DNA from: Emmonsiellopsis sp. PD_33
Lineage: Eukaryota; Ascomycota; Eurotiomycetes; Onygenales; Ajellomycetaceae
Length of the DNA: 64,000 nt
NCBI GenBank assembly: GCA_032988165.1
Contig: JANTQF010000093.1
Span: forward strand, 1-64,000
Direction: 5' to 3'
Part shown: piece after piece, positions 34,888-45,747 of the stretch
Layout: the number at the start of each line of letters is the position of its first letter
Numbering within the stretch: position 1 is the first letter of the stretch
The notes under the pieces: model-generated
What the model was told of the DNA's origin: nothing
Databases searched by the model: none
Seen by the model: the letters and a program-made list of their open reading frames with translations, nothing else
Position numbers and translations under genes: made by a program

Positions 34888-35842
34888 ATGGTGCTCAATC
34901 CCACCTACCTCGCGCAGCGCACGCGGTCGTGTATGTTTCCGCCCGCCCGCACGCCTGGCTGACCGGCCTGGCCCTGTCGGCTTGATTGGATTGTGGTTCC
35001 GCTAGCTAACGAGGGAATGCAGCTGTCAATTGGCAAGATGCGAGGAAGAGAGTGCTGAGGACATATCGGGAATGGCTACGGGCGGTTAGTTGGAGCTCCC
35101 CCCCCCTGCCTTTTAGAGAAGGAGGATATCGAACACCCGCCATATCACACCACACGATCCAACATCCACCCACCCTCAACCACCTCCCTCAGAACGGACC
35201 CATTGCGCAAGATAATACTTAGCAATGACGCGGAAAGCTAACACTATTCTGGTGCACCCTAGTCCCCCGAAATCCAATCTATGTACTCCCTCAACCTCCC
35301 CGTCTCCGCCATCCGCACAAAGATCCGCCAGGAATTCGAGCGCCACAGATACGTCAACCAGCTCCCTGCTGTCGATGTGTTGCTGTTCCAGAGCCATAGT
35401 GAATACCAGGTACGAGGGCGATTTGTTTTGCGGTTTTTTCCCTTCTTTTTTGACGGGCGTTGTTTTGCGGTCAATGCGGATGGGTGTATTGCGGACACGG
35501 ATAATCGCGGTGTCTAGGCTCGGGGTCTTGATATTATTTGAGCTCTTTGGTTTTTTGTTACTTGGTGTGGGTTTATAATAACATGATCCCTTTGCTAACC
35601 ATGAATTCCGCAATTCGTTGCCATTGCGAATATATGTAGGAAACCCTGAACTACTGGAAACAGCTCTCGCATGTCATGAAATACTTCCGGGCGGAGGAAG
35701 ATCCCACCGCCAAATTGCCGAAGAACTTCATGTCCGGATTCTTGGAGGTGGGTTTTATCTCATCCGTCTATTTTACGAGACGGTAAATTTGGGGGATAGA
35801 TACTAGTAGCTAACTTGGTGTCGATTTTAGGGACGTAACTGA
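34888..35842 (+). CDS. Mitochondrial complex I LYR subunit (NDUFA6/B14 family)
   Basis: Five exons (34888-34930, 35023-35084, 35263-35409, 35640-35747, 35831-35842) give 123 aa, the usual size for this accessory subunit of NADH:ubiquinone oxidoreductase. The LYR-type motif lies in [14 protein letters not shown] (about residues 23-36), with Thr in place of the usual Leu. It is followed by [38 protein letters not shown] and the terminal [15 protein letters not shown]. The last exon supplies only GRN and the stop. In the family the LYR segment contacts the mitochondrial acyl carrier protein on the matrix arm. Confidence 0.92.
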
Positions 35843-36292
35843 GTTGTGTTTTTCTATTTTCAGTGTTTTATTTTTTGTTCGATTGAGGGAGGGTGGTGCG
35901 GATCGATAGATTATGTATATATGTTATCAAGTTTAGCAAAAATCTCGTTCTGATATTAGTTAAGGCTATTTTATCCTGCGCGAGACGGGAGACTTCCCCT
36001 CTGCCGGGAAACGTCGAAAGGTGTTGTGAGCATGAAAATAGGATAGATATATGGATCTATATCCGGGAAATCTTTCTAAAAACAAAGCAACTAAAACAGC
36101 TATACAAAAGAAATGGACTTAAAGCAAAAAAAAAAAAAAAAAACTCCAAAGCACCCGCCCGTCCAGTGATCAATCAATCAATCAATCCTTTTTGACTTCT
36201 CACTCCATCCTCAACCATACACCACCCACTCTGCCCGCCCCGGCAGCAAGCAACATCTAAAAAGAAAAAGAAAAAAGAAAACAAAACTACCC
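35843..36292. other. Convergent 3' intergenic region with poly-A and CAAT tracts
   Basis: An 18-base A run (36,126-36,143) and a CAAT tandem (36,171-36,186) lie between the converging complex I subunit and RPC19 genes. No gene is seen. Confidence 0.6.
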
Positions 36293-37253
36293 CTACCCCT
36301 GCGCCCCCTCAAAGGCACTCTTCGCCTCAACAAACGTCTCCGTCACCACATCGCAGAGATCCATCAGGTCGTCGAAGCCCTTTTCTAGCACGGCGAAGAC
36401 GTTCGTGGTGTCTGTATGGCGTTAGGCAAAAGGGATCAAATATGCGTTGCGTAGGGGTTTGGGAGGGGAGGGGAGGGGAGGGGCAAAAAAGGAGGATGGA
36501 GGACATACCATATGTTTGAATGCGGAGGTTCATTTTCGCTTCGGAGGGATGCGGCATGGTGTAGCCGCAGAATTCAACTTCGGGGCTAAAGTGGGGAAGA
36601 TTGGGCTTGTTAGTTAACTCGAGTACATTGATATGGCGGATGGTATTGTTGCTAGCTTCGTCGTCTCCAGGTGAGATGGAGACTGTAGAATTTGGGGGGA
36701 CCGTGCGGGACGAGACGACCCCCCCCTTCAAGAGTGCAGGAGGGCTTTCCCGAAGAATTTCTACTTTTCGACGAAGCTTGGAGATACTCACTTCTTCATG
36801 ATGACATATCTCAGGGCGTTTCCGAGAGTGTGGTCTTCTCTCTCGAACTGGAATGATGCTGCGGTTTCGATGGCGCCGGGTAGCTATGATGGATGAGGTT
36901 AGCTGGATGGACCCTCTCGAGTATCTGAAGATATGAAACTCGAAAAAAGCCGTTTATCATTACATCCAAGAAAATGAACAGGAACGCAGCACATCCGGAA
37001 TAAAAGTCGGGGATGAAATAATAAAGAATCGTGATTCAAATCCGTATCATTCCCAACCGGCTTCCCCGCCACAAGAAATCAACCAGTGATATAAGAGAAA
37101 GAAAATATAACTCACAATCGTAATTCTCTGCCCATCAATCTCAATCTCTTCATCATACCCCATCTGTTCGTCCGTCTGTTCTTGCACTTGCTCTGGATGC
37201 TGCGAACCCGCATCCTGCATAGACTCATCCTGCGAATGTGTAGAGGCCGGCAT
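36293..37253 (-). CDS. RPC19: RNA polymerase I and III shared subunit AC19 (Rpc19)
   Basis: Four exons (37253-37116, 36883-36792, 36585-36509, 36411-36293) encode 141 aa. AC19 pairs with AC40 as the alpha-like assembly platform of RNA polymerases I and III. The acidic Gln/Glu-rich N-terminus (residues 1-45) is followed by the alpha-like core: [39 protein letters not shown] and, in the last exon, [17 protein letters not shown]. The conserved HTLGN and YTMPHPSE motifs make the identification firm. Intron 3 contains a GGGAG tandem repeat (36,461-36,483). Confidence 0.94.
36461..36483. repeat. (GGGAG)n microsatellite in an RPC19 intron
   Basis: Four tandem GGGAG units plus GGG lie within intron 3 of RPC19. 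On the coding strand this is a C-rich pyrimidine tract. Confidence 0.9.
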
Positions 37254-37739
37254 TTTGGGAAGCGGTTTAGCCCGTCAATTTTAAGATATTGGGGATCTTG
37301 CAGACTAGCAGCCGAACGGGCGGTCCCTGGCTGGCTTCTATCCTTGAAGGCCTAGTTGGGGTTGGTGATGGGTGCCAGTGTCTAACTGGCTGGTTGGAGT
37401 TCAACGTTGTTTCACAGATTTTGTGCGCGGACTTAGACGTGATGTAAATCAAGTTCCGTTTAAAAAAGCTGAACACAGAGGCGCTGTGTTGTCGTGAAGA
37501 AATCGTGTTGAATGCTATCGATAATTTTTTCTGATATGTCGCGCTCTCGATATAAAATAATTTAAGGTTTGATGCACACCGTTCTAGGACTAGCGTGTTT
37601 GCTTTCCGCACTTAGATAAGCAGCTTATCTCAACATGCATGGCGTCATCGATATCAACTACGAACTTGAACTTCTTGACCGAGGAGAACGAACAATTATG
37701 GAAAGACACAATTATATTCATTGACTAGAAGAAAGCATC
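37254..37739. promoter_or_regulatory. Divergent promoter of RPC19 and the RNase H-fold gene
   Basis: 486 bp lie between divergent start codons. No additional gene is seen. Regulatory role is inferred from the arrangement only. Confidence 0.45.
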
Positions 37740-38396
37740 ATGCAGTTCCACAACGAAGAAGAACACATCCACCGCCTATTTAACCCCGCGGCACACCCAT
37801 ATTACAGCCAGATAGCCCGCTTCTTCCCCACCCAGCTGGTCACATACGACGAGCAGAAGGAATACTTCCAGCTCCAAGGCAGCCTCCCAACCGCACCGGA
37901 AACACCCCATCTCGATAAATTCTCCCTAGTGGTTTACATCCACGGTACCTGCCCCAAGGAAGGCCAACCGGGAGCCCGCGCGGCGTATGGCATCTTTTTC
38001 GGCCCCCGATCGATCTATAACACTTCGGGCCTCCTCCAGCCGTCTCTACCTCAGACCCGCGTCCGAGCAGATATCGAAGCCCTCGTGAAGACGATGGAAA
38101 TAGTTAAGAGCATCACCGACGAAAACATCAGTGTGCAGCATGTCAAGATCGCGACTGATTCCGACTATCTTGTCAACGCAATGAGCATTTCGATGAACAA
38201 GCGGCACCGGGCCGGGAAGGTCGGGGCTAGCGGACAGGAGGTTGAGTTTTTTGATATCTTGACCCGCGTCAGTAATAAGATGGATGAGATGGAGTATGGA
38301 GTTGATGGCGGGGTGGACTGTCAGATGTGGCATATTACCCGAGAGGATAATTTAGCGGCGTATGAACTCTCAAATTTGGCGTTGAACGGGGCGTGA
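37740..38396 (+). CDS. RNase H-fold protein with altered catalytic residues
   Basis: A single exon of 218 aa. Residues 60-213 follow the RNase H1 pattern: strand 1 FSLVVYIHGTCP, strand 2 ARAAYGIFFGP, a helix after RVRADIEALVKTMEIV, VKIATDSDYLVNAM, and a C-terminal WHITREDNLAAYELSNLAL. Of the four acidic residues expected in RNase H, only Asp140 in TDSDY is clearly kept. The strand-1 Asp is replaced by His68, the helix Glu corresponds to Asp111, and the last Asp corresponds to Tyr208. This suggests a binding or structural role rather than hydrolysis of RNA in RNA-DNA hybrids. The fold assignment is from pattern reading. There is no sign of a retroelement around it, so it appears to be a host gene. 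Confidence 0.7.
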   Translation: MQFHNEEEHIHRLFNPAAHPYYSQIARFFPTQLVTYDEQKEYFQLQGSLPTAPETPHLDKFSLVVYIHGTCPKEGQPGARAAYGIFFGPRSIYNTSGLLQPSLPQTRVRADIEALVKTMEIVKSITDENISVQHVKIATDSDYLVNAMSISMNKRHRAGKVGASGQEVEFFDILTRVSNKMDEMEYGVDGGVDCQMWHITREDNLAAYELSNLALNGA

Positions 38397-39696
38397 AATG
38401 GTTCTGCGGTACATAAAGCTTGGGATTAGCAATTAAAAAAAAAAAAGAGCTACAGTTGTCTCCAATGGTTTATCTCTGTTGATCTTGAGGTTTTGATCGG
38501 AAACATGGAAATATCGGATTCGAGTAGGATAACATCGTGGTTATTCGTCGTTTGTGATAATCAAGATCGTACCATAAAAATCCTCCAAAATATCACGCGT
38601 GAATCCTGGTTTCAAAATCATGCCGTGTTTGGTCACTTCAGGAGTAGGTCCACCATTATCCCTCTATTGGCGTGATCCTGGCGTCGCTTGTGTCTCATAA
38701 AGATACGGGACTCGGTAAGCGGTTTGTAGTATAAATGTAGAAAACCGAGGGTATCTGCGGATCGTTTCCTTCCTACTTCTCCGATGAGGGCATGTACCCC
38801 CTATCGAGAAATCATTCAAAGCTAAGGTGAGTTAGAGCAAGTTTCATTATATTCTAGGTCTAGTTGATGAACAACACCTACCTACCTTGACGTACTGTTT
38901 CGTCGAAGAATGAACAAAACATCCGCATTCCTCTGTCTAACAATCACGGCCAAATTTGCGCAACTGTCGATACTCGGCTCTGGGGTCGGTAGTTTTTCAA
39001 GGTCCGAGTTCCTATCTTCCACTCGAGTTCTGCATCAACGCACTCGATTATCCTCAACGTTGCCATCGCTATGCGCCATTGGCAAGTATGTATCACTAAT
39101 CCCCAACTATCGCTGGTCTGACATAAAGCCACATGGAGGAAAATCCCAGAATGATACCGACAGCCCATCCTCGTGATCGATTCGATTCGGATCTAGTCCG
39201 AGAAGGTCGTATTCTCGTACTCAGTATAAAAATCTGACTTCCATAATCTATGGATGCATTGCCGAAATCTGGCTCAAGGTGGGTAGGAAAATCCACGACT
39301 TCTTAGGCGAATACGGACGCTCATACTGACCTGCGGATGCATGAGAATAGTGTAGGGGACGTTTTTATTCGGCACCAGGGGGAACCAGTTTGAATAGGGG
39401 GATGGTTTTGGTGGTTGGCGGTGGGTGGGTTTCCAGAGTAAGATATATCGAGCAGATCCATATCGTTGTTTCAGTCCTCCGTTGAAAAAGGGAGAGATGT
39501 ATTGCTTTCCGAAGAAGCGAAAATGGGGTTGCTGATTTGTTACATCGTGATCGTAACTTGACAAAATTCAGAGAGACACAAAATATACGCATAAAAGTTT
39601 AAATCTAACCCACCCCCAAACCCGAACGCCAAACTGTGAATTCCCAATGCAGATGATCTGGACGAAAAATGCTCAAACAATATTCCCGATCTATGG
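38397..39696. other. 1.3-kb convergent intergenic region
   Basis: Short frames (for example 38,910-39,176 on plus and 39,274-39,564 on minus) show no recognised motif. The rest looks like 3' flanking sequence of two convergent genes. A small unrecognised gene cannot be excluded. Confidence 0.4.
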
Positions 39697-40841
39697 TCAG
39701 TCTCTCCATTTCACAAACACATCATCAGTCCTAAATCTTTGGGTGCAGGTTGCATCTTCCAGCTTAGTTCGAAATCCGGTTTTATAGGCTAGCAATCCCG
39801 CCTGCGCGATCATAATTCCGTTGTCGATGCAGAATCGTTCATCCGTGGCATATACGCTCCCACCTCTGTCACGAGCCATGATTGCCATCATTTCCTGCAA
39901 CCGCTCGTTACACCCGACGCCGCCAACGATAAGAACCTCCTTTGAACCAACATGGGCCATGGCGCGTTCAGTAATTTCGACAAGCATGGCGAACACGGTC
40001 TCCTGAAGCGAAAAGCAGAGGTCCGCACGTGTGGGAATATCATCATTCGCGGCATTATCCATAGCCTCTATGGCTTTCTCCGCATCCTTGTTGGCTTGTG
40101 CTTCCCCTCCTAATCCTAGCGTCGCAGCCAATGCGTCCACAGATGCTAATATCCCTGAGAAGGAACAATCCATCCCTTTGACTGCATATGGAAGATCCAC
40201 CAATTTCCGGCCCTTTTTGGCCAATTGTTCGATATTGTACCCGGGAGCAGGGTCATTGGAGATATGGAGGGTACGGGCAAATCGGTCGAGACAATTGCCA
40301 ACAGCAATATCGAGGGTTTCGCCAAATATCCGGTACCTTTGGGAACTGTATGCGATAACTTGGGTATTCCCCCCGGAGACATAGAGGACAATGGGATTAG
40401 GGGCTCCGGTAATATAGCGACCCATTTCAATGTCTATAATCTGTTAGAGACCCATAATAAAATAGAAGATATCTAAAAACGGAACTTACGTCCAACACAG
40501 TGGTTAACTCCAACCAATTCCTTTCCCCATAGTAAACTCAGCATTCTCGCAGCGACAGCCACGCTCGTCAAAGGGGCACCCATGCCAGGGCCTTTCGTAT
40601 AGCAGATACAATCCACATCCTTAATTGAGACCCGGGCTTCTTTCACAGCCTGTTTGACAAGCTTCACAACCCATGCCCGGTGATGTTTAGCGGTATCCTT
40701 TGGTAGAAAACCCTCACCAGGCGGGGAGACGTAGGTATGCCGGATATTGGACAGTACTTCTGGAGGGCCGCCATCGTCTGGATGGAGTATGAGGCCGACT
40801 CCCAGCTTGTTTGCCGAGCCCTCGAGGCCTATGGCAATCAT
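39697..40841 (-). CDS. KAE1: tRNA N6-threonylcarbamoyladenosine transferase, KEOPS subunit Kae1
   Basis: Two exons (40841-40490, 40433-39697) encode 362 aa. Kae1 is the catalytic subunit of KEOPS and transfers threonylcarbamoyl to A37 of ANN-decoding tRNAs. Landmarks are the start [16 protein letters not shown], the metal-binding HCVGH (His114 and His118, the second built across the splice junction), [14 protein letters not shown], the ASKH-fold block [29 protein letters not shown], and the C-terminal metal-ligand segment [12 protein letters not shown]. The start at 40,841 is the first ATG; the 43 upstream codons are open but begin with no ATG. This favours the cytosolic form over a mitochondrial Qri7-like form. 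Confidence 0.95.
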
Positions 40842-41202
40842 GATAGCGAGTTGCGGTGCATCTGGGGGGAAACCAAACCACAGAAATGAGAGAACCAATG
40901 CCGCCGAAGTTGTTTTCGGTGCCGAGACTGTCAAGATTTTTGTCAGACGTGGACGAGGTGGGGTAGCCAAGGTGGGATGTCACGTGGCATGGCTTCGGAG
41001 ATCGCGCGGAATAATCTCAGGCAAGTTTATCCGAAGCACGGACTATATTGTTCACACCGTCTGCACATTTGAAGTTTTGCAAACCTCCATCTCCGTTCTT
41101 GTGGCTGGCAGCTCGTCTCTCCCTTGGAATTCTGGCAATTCCCTGTCATATTCGCCTGTTAGAGTCCGGTTTTCGCTCTGTTTCCTTAAAAGACAGCCCC
41201 CC
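40842..41202. promoter_or_regulatory. Divergent promoter of KAE1 and the SET methyltransferase gene
   Basis: 361 bp lie between divergent start codons, both products acting on the translation apparatus. Shared regulation is an inference from the arrangement. Confidence 0.45.
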
Positions 41203-42835
41203 ATGTCGAACCAGCTCCAGTATGCGGACCGTGATAGGTTTTCGCAGCTGTCTGACCACTTTATCAGTTGGCTGAGGCAAAATCCGGGAGTGAGAGTGAG
41301 TCCAAAGCTGAGGATTGCCGATTTGAGACCTGAAGGATCTTCAAGAGGCGTCGGTATGTTTGTTCTATATTTTCCCCGTGTGAAAACTCTTGTTTCTTCT
41401 AGTTTTTCTGACGGGCTTTGTTCACAGTGGCCTGTGCCGATATCAACGAAGACGAAGAGCTGTTTGCTATCCCTCAAGACCTGATTCTTAGTTTCCAAAA
41501 TTCGAAACTGAAAGAGCAGACCAATATAAACGAGAATGATCTGGGTCCGTGGCTTTGTCTAATTCTGGTGATGATATACGAGTATCTTCAAGGTGGGGCA
41601 TCGCGATGGTCACCGTATTTTGAAATCCTCCCAACAGACTTCGACACGTTGATGTTCTGGTCAGATTCCGAGCTCCAGGAGCTAAAGGGGAGCGCCATTG
41701 TGAACAAGATTGGTAAATCGGGCGCAGAAGAAGCCATTCTTAGGGATCTGCTCCCCGTCATCTCCCAAAACCCCCATCTCTTCCCCCCCATCAACGGATT
41801 GTCATCATACGACTCTCCTAATGGCAGGATAGCACTGCTAGCCCTTGCTCATCGAATGGGCTCTCTGATCATGGCGTATGCTTTTGATATCGAGAAAGGT
41901 GAAGATGAGGACCAGGAGGGCGAAGATGGTTATGTGACTGACGAGGAGGAGCAACAATTGTCGAAGGGAATGGTTCCCTTGGCAGACCTCCTGAATGCAG
42001 ATGCGGATCGAAATAATGTGAGTAGCATGCACTTTCCAGTCTCGAACATACGCTGATTATACCACAGGCAAGACTCTTCCAAGAAGAAGGGTATTTCGCC
42101 ATGAAATCGATCAAACCAATCCGTCATGGCGATGAAATTTTCAACGACTATGGCGAACTCCCTCGATCGGACCTCCTCAGGCGATATGGCTATGTCACTG
42201 ACAATTACGCCCAGTATGATATCGTCGAGCTTCCTATACAAACTATCTGCAGGGCTGCTGGCTTGGGATCCGCGACTCCAGGGCCAGAGGAGCCGAGGGT
42301 ATATTCCCCTCACTGATCCTTTCATGGATTACAACTGATGGTGCTATAGCTTGACTTCTTGGACGACCTGGGTATCTTCGATGACGGATACAGCATCCCC
42401 AGGATTAACCAACCTATACCACTGGCCGAAGCAATTCCGGAAGAACTTCTGATCGTCCTCCACACTTTGACCACGCCCCTCGACCAGCTCGACCAGCTAA
42501 GAAGGAGAAACAAGGCCCCAAAACCTACCTTGGGATTGGCTGAAGCTAGCTTGCTTGCCGAAGTAATCCGTCAATCGCAAAACGAATACCCTACCACCAT
42601 CGCACAGGATGCACAACTCTTGGCTTCCCCAGGCGCCAATCAAGGATACCTCCATTCAACAACCGAAAGACGATTAAAGATGGCACTGCAAGTCAGGAAA
42701 GGGGAAAAAGAAATCTTATCCCAGATCCTCGGATTGCTGGAAGAGTTCATCGTCCAAGCATCCGGTTCGAATGCGGCGCCGAAGCGGATGACTGAGCATT
42801 CCGCGGACTCGAACGGGAAAAGAAGAAAACTATAA
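41203..42835 (+). CDS. RKM4: SET-domain protein lysine methyltransferase, Rkm4/SETD6 type
   Basis: Four exons (41203-41353, 41428-42017, 42068-42298, 42350-42835) give 485 aa. Members methylate ribosomal or other non-histone lysines; yeast Rkm4 modifies Rpl42. The split SET domain is seen as RGVVACADINEDEELFAIP (about 48-66), the long insertion with SRWSPYFEILPTDFDTLMFW, then KGMVPLADLLNADADRNN and GDEIFNDYGELPRSDLLRRYGYV, which hold the cofactor-binding and catalytic Tyr positions. The C-terminal helical Rubisco-LSMT-like substrate-binding domain covers about 325-470 and ends in a Lys/Arg tail (GKRRKL). An acidic loop (EKGEDEDQEGEDG) interrupts the SET insertion. The exact substrate is inferred. 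Confidence 0.87.
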
Positions 42836-43319
42836 ACCGATGTCAATTATATCGGAGTTTGGGGGACTATAAAAATAATGGGGACGATATTGAAAAAAGT
42901 CCAAAAAGCAAGAAAAGAAGAGAAAAACCAGATTTTGAATCTTTTTTGACAATATTTCCCATTTTTTTTATGAGTTTTTTGCTAACTTTGCAGTATTTTA
43001 CATGGTCTATCGACGATACTGTTTGATGAAACTATGTACACTAACGTATAGGTCGTCGCTCCCCATTTCGTTTTTGCACGAAGCGACTTCAGAATATTTG
43101 CCCGAGTTGTTATTGGATAGGGCTCCGCGTATAAATGGGGGCGTGACGGGAGAGAGGAGGGTGGGGGTGAGGTAAGAAAGTCAGAAATCAAGGGGTTTGA
43201 GGTTGTCAAAAGACTGACACACTCCAGATGTCGTGAAACAATTAGGCCGGGAACCCATTCAAGCCACGAACACCGATCATGCTAAATAAAGGCAGACAAA
43301 AAAACGACAAACAAAAACC
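42836..43319. other. Convergent 3' intergenic region
   Basis: This A/T-leaning sequence lies between the SET gene (plus) and EPL1 (minus), with T-tracts near 42,941-42,970. No gene is seen. Confidence 0.6.
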
Positions 43320-45255
43320 TTAAGGAGGAGGGGGACCAGGGCCTCTCAGCACAATATGTGGTGGTGCCCCATTTGGCATGCCATTCGAAGCTGGCATCCC
43401 CGCAGCTTCACCCTGCAACCGTCGCTGCTGCGCCTGAAGTTGGGCTTGGGCCATCTGCTCTCTTGACTTTGCCGAAAGGTGTGCTCGATGTTGCATGAGA
43501 TGGATGTCAAATTGGTCCAGTTCATATATTGGATCCTCATCTTCGTCATCATGGTCATACTTGAACCGATCAAGTTTTATAGGGTCCGCGGCCGCGCTAC
43601 ATCGGAATGGAATATTGCGACGGTCTATCATCATACGTCCACCTCGGCCTATCCGCCTTCGGAAAGAGGGCATGCCCCTACTTGACTCGTCGTCTGACGG
43701 AGTGCTCTGCCGCGGTGTCATCGCAGTCTTATCTCGCAGATCGAAGGAATGACTATCAGCTAATGCGTCTCGCATATGGTCTGAAGAGTCTGAAGCTGGG
43801 GGTGTGGGGAGGTATTCGGTGGTGATTGCAGGACGGAATTCGGCATCAAAGCTATGCTCTGGTGTCGGAGTAAGAGGTGTCGTCGTCCAATCGACATATC
43901 CTTCGTTCCATTTGGCATGTTTAGACACGTTCTGCTTGATTTCACGCAGAATTTCGTTTTCTTTATCTGCTTGCACGTCGTCCAGCATTACCAAGTCTTC
44001 ACCAGGCTGTCTGCCAGTGCGGGGTGCCATGCCTGATGGGTAAGGAACCGGCCGGGGGGCTGGAGGCTCTGCGATCTTCTTCTTTGGCTTTGCAAGGGAT
44101 TAGCAACAATACTCCAGGTCTGCAGTCCACAAAGTCTCCTTACCTTTTGGTTGATGAGGTCATCATCATCATCCTTGATGCCAAGTTTCCGCTTCATCTC
44201 CTTAACTTGCGCCCGTTGGACGAATACTTGTCGCTCTGCGAGAAGCATTTCTTTCCTTGCCAGCTCACGTTGGCGCACCATGGCGACCAGCTCTCTGGCG
44301 CTTTCCAGCTCCTTTCGGAGCCGCCTAAGCTTATCGGCACTCTGCGCATCCCTTCCACGGGTCTTGCGGATTTGCCGTACCTCCCTTCTACGGAAGCAGA
44401 CGTAGGGATCGCCATCGTCTGTATCTTGGCCGGTCTCAAACTGTACAGTTGGCATCAGTGCTGAGCAGGTTGTATGCTTGCCTGGATTGCTTACCTTCAG
44501 ACCCCCTTGCAAGGGACGGTTTCCGGCCTTGGTCCGTCGCTCCTTCCAATGTTCATATATTTCTTTGGCAAACCTCCTCGCGTTCTCTTCTACGAGGCCG
44601 TCAAAGGAAATTTCCATTTCGGAGTATGGGACTACAGGAGGGTTGTCCACTGCGGCGAAAGGCTGTTTCGCATGGGCGGTCTCCTCGAAGAAGGCCATGA
44701 CCTCCTCGAATTGGTCCTCGGAGCATTGTGTCGAGGCATCCCGCTTGGAGTTTAGAATCTTAAGCGCGACATCATCCTCTTCGACTAGGTTATAACTACA
44801 TCCGCTGCAGTCCTCGACTGTTGATGAAAAGCGAATGTATGTGGCAGGTTGGGAGAAGGTAGGTTTGTATAGTTTGTCATATTGGAGGGAGCTGGTTACG
44901 GTTTCGGGGGTAGGAATGTGAGCCTGGGCGACGTTTCCACGCGCAGCAGCGTTTATAGCAGCTTGCAGATGGAATTCCTATGTTACTGGCGTCAGCAAAT
45001 CTGCAACACTTCATCGCGATGCTCGGAAAAAATTTTCCATATCACGTGATCTGGATACCTAGGCAACGACCAAACGGGAAAGCGACGACTTACGGTCTCC
45101 TCAGCCTTCTCGACGCCGGTGTCAATGGCCTGTAGAGTAGTTTGGGTATCATCCTCGACGATATCAATCTGGTCCTCGCGAAATATCGGGATAGGCTGCT
45201 TCGAGGTGAGTTTCTTGGGACGCGTTGTCCGCATCATCCCCCCGAGCCTGGACAT
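43320..45255 (-). CDS. EPL1: Enhancer of polycomb homologue Epl1 (NuA4 complex)
   Basis: Four exons (45255-45094, 44977-44495, 44440-44144, 44087-43320) encode 569 aa. Epl1 anchors the Esa1-Yng2-Eaf6 (piccolo) module of the NuA4 histone acetyltransferase. The EPcA domain covers roughly residues 1-310: the N-terminal TRPKKLTSKQPIPIFRE, IPTPETVTSSLQYDKLY, and FDGLVEENARRFAKEIYEHW. The third exon encodes DPYVCFRRREVRQIRKTRGRD, followed by a long coiled coil (DKLRRLRKELESARELVAMV). The C-terminus is Pro/Gln-rich and ends in PPPP. The exon 4 acceptor reads AAAG rather than the usual CAG or TAG, so that boundary could shift by a few residues. Confidence 0.92.
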
Positions 45256-45747
45256 AACTCTGGGGTGGATACTCGCGGGCGGTCATAAGCAACAGTCCCC
45301 AAAATGGGTATTAAACGATAGGGCTGCTCATAAGAAATCGCGTAGATGTGTTTTGGAGGCAATCCGGCGACGTTGTGGAGGGTGAATGGCGCGGGAAATG
45401 TGGTGGCGAGACGGTGGTTTCTTGAGTTGACGTTGGCTTGACACTAAGAACTGGCCTGTTTTGGGCATCCAGACGGGCTCAGGGGTCCGCTTAGGTATCC
45501 CAATGCGGCTAGTGCGGGGCCTTTCAATATCAAAAGCTTGCTGGCGCCTGCACTTCCCGATCGGGCTAGCGCGCTCTCAGCCGGGGAACTCGCAACTTTC
45601 CGCGCTGAGTGAGAGCCGCATCCTCGACGACACCTTCAGCTGCATAAATCGCAGTTCACCAGGCCTCTGTTCTGTTAGATCGCATTCACCTTATGAATTA
45701 GACTACACGTGTCTCTATACCTTCACTCCCTCCTTCAACCCACCACG
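45256..45747. promoter_or_regulatory. Divergent promoter of EPL1 and calcineurin B
   Basis: 492 bp lie between divergent start codons. A pyrimidine-rich stretch (CTTCACTCCCTCCTTCAACC) directly precedes the calcineurin B ATG, typical of a fungal leader. No MG-initiated upstream exon that could supply a canonical calcineurin B start was found here. Confidence 0.5.

Noticed and set aside
40842..40970. N-terminal extension of KAE1 by 43 codons with a presequence-like composition
   Set aside because: The open frame upstream begins with TTG and has no ATG; the conserved protein starts exactly at the ATG at 40,841.
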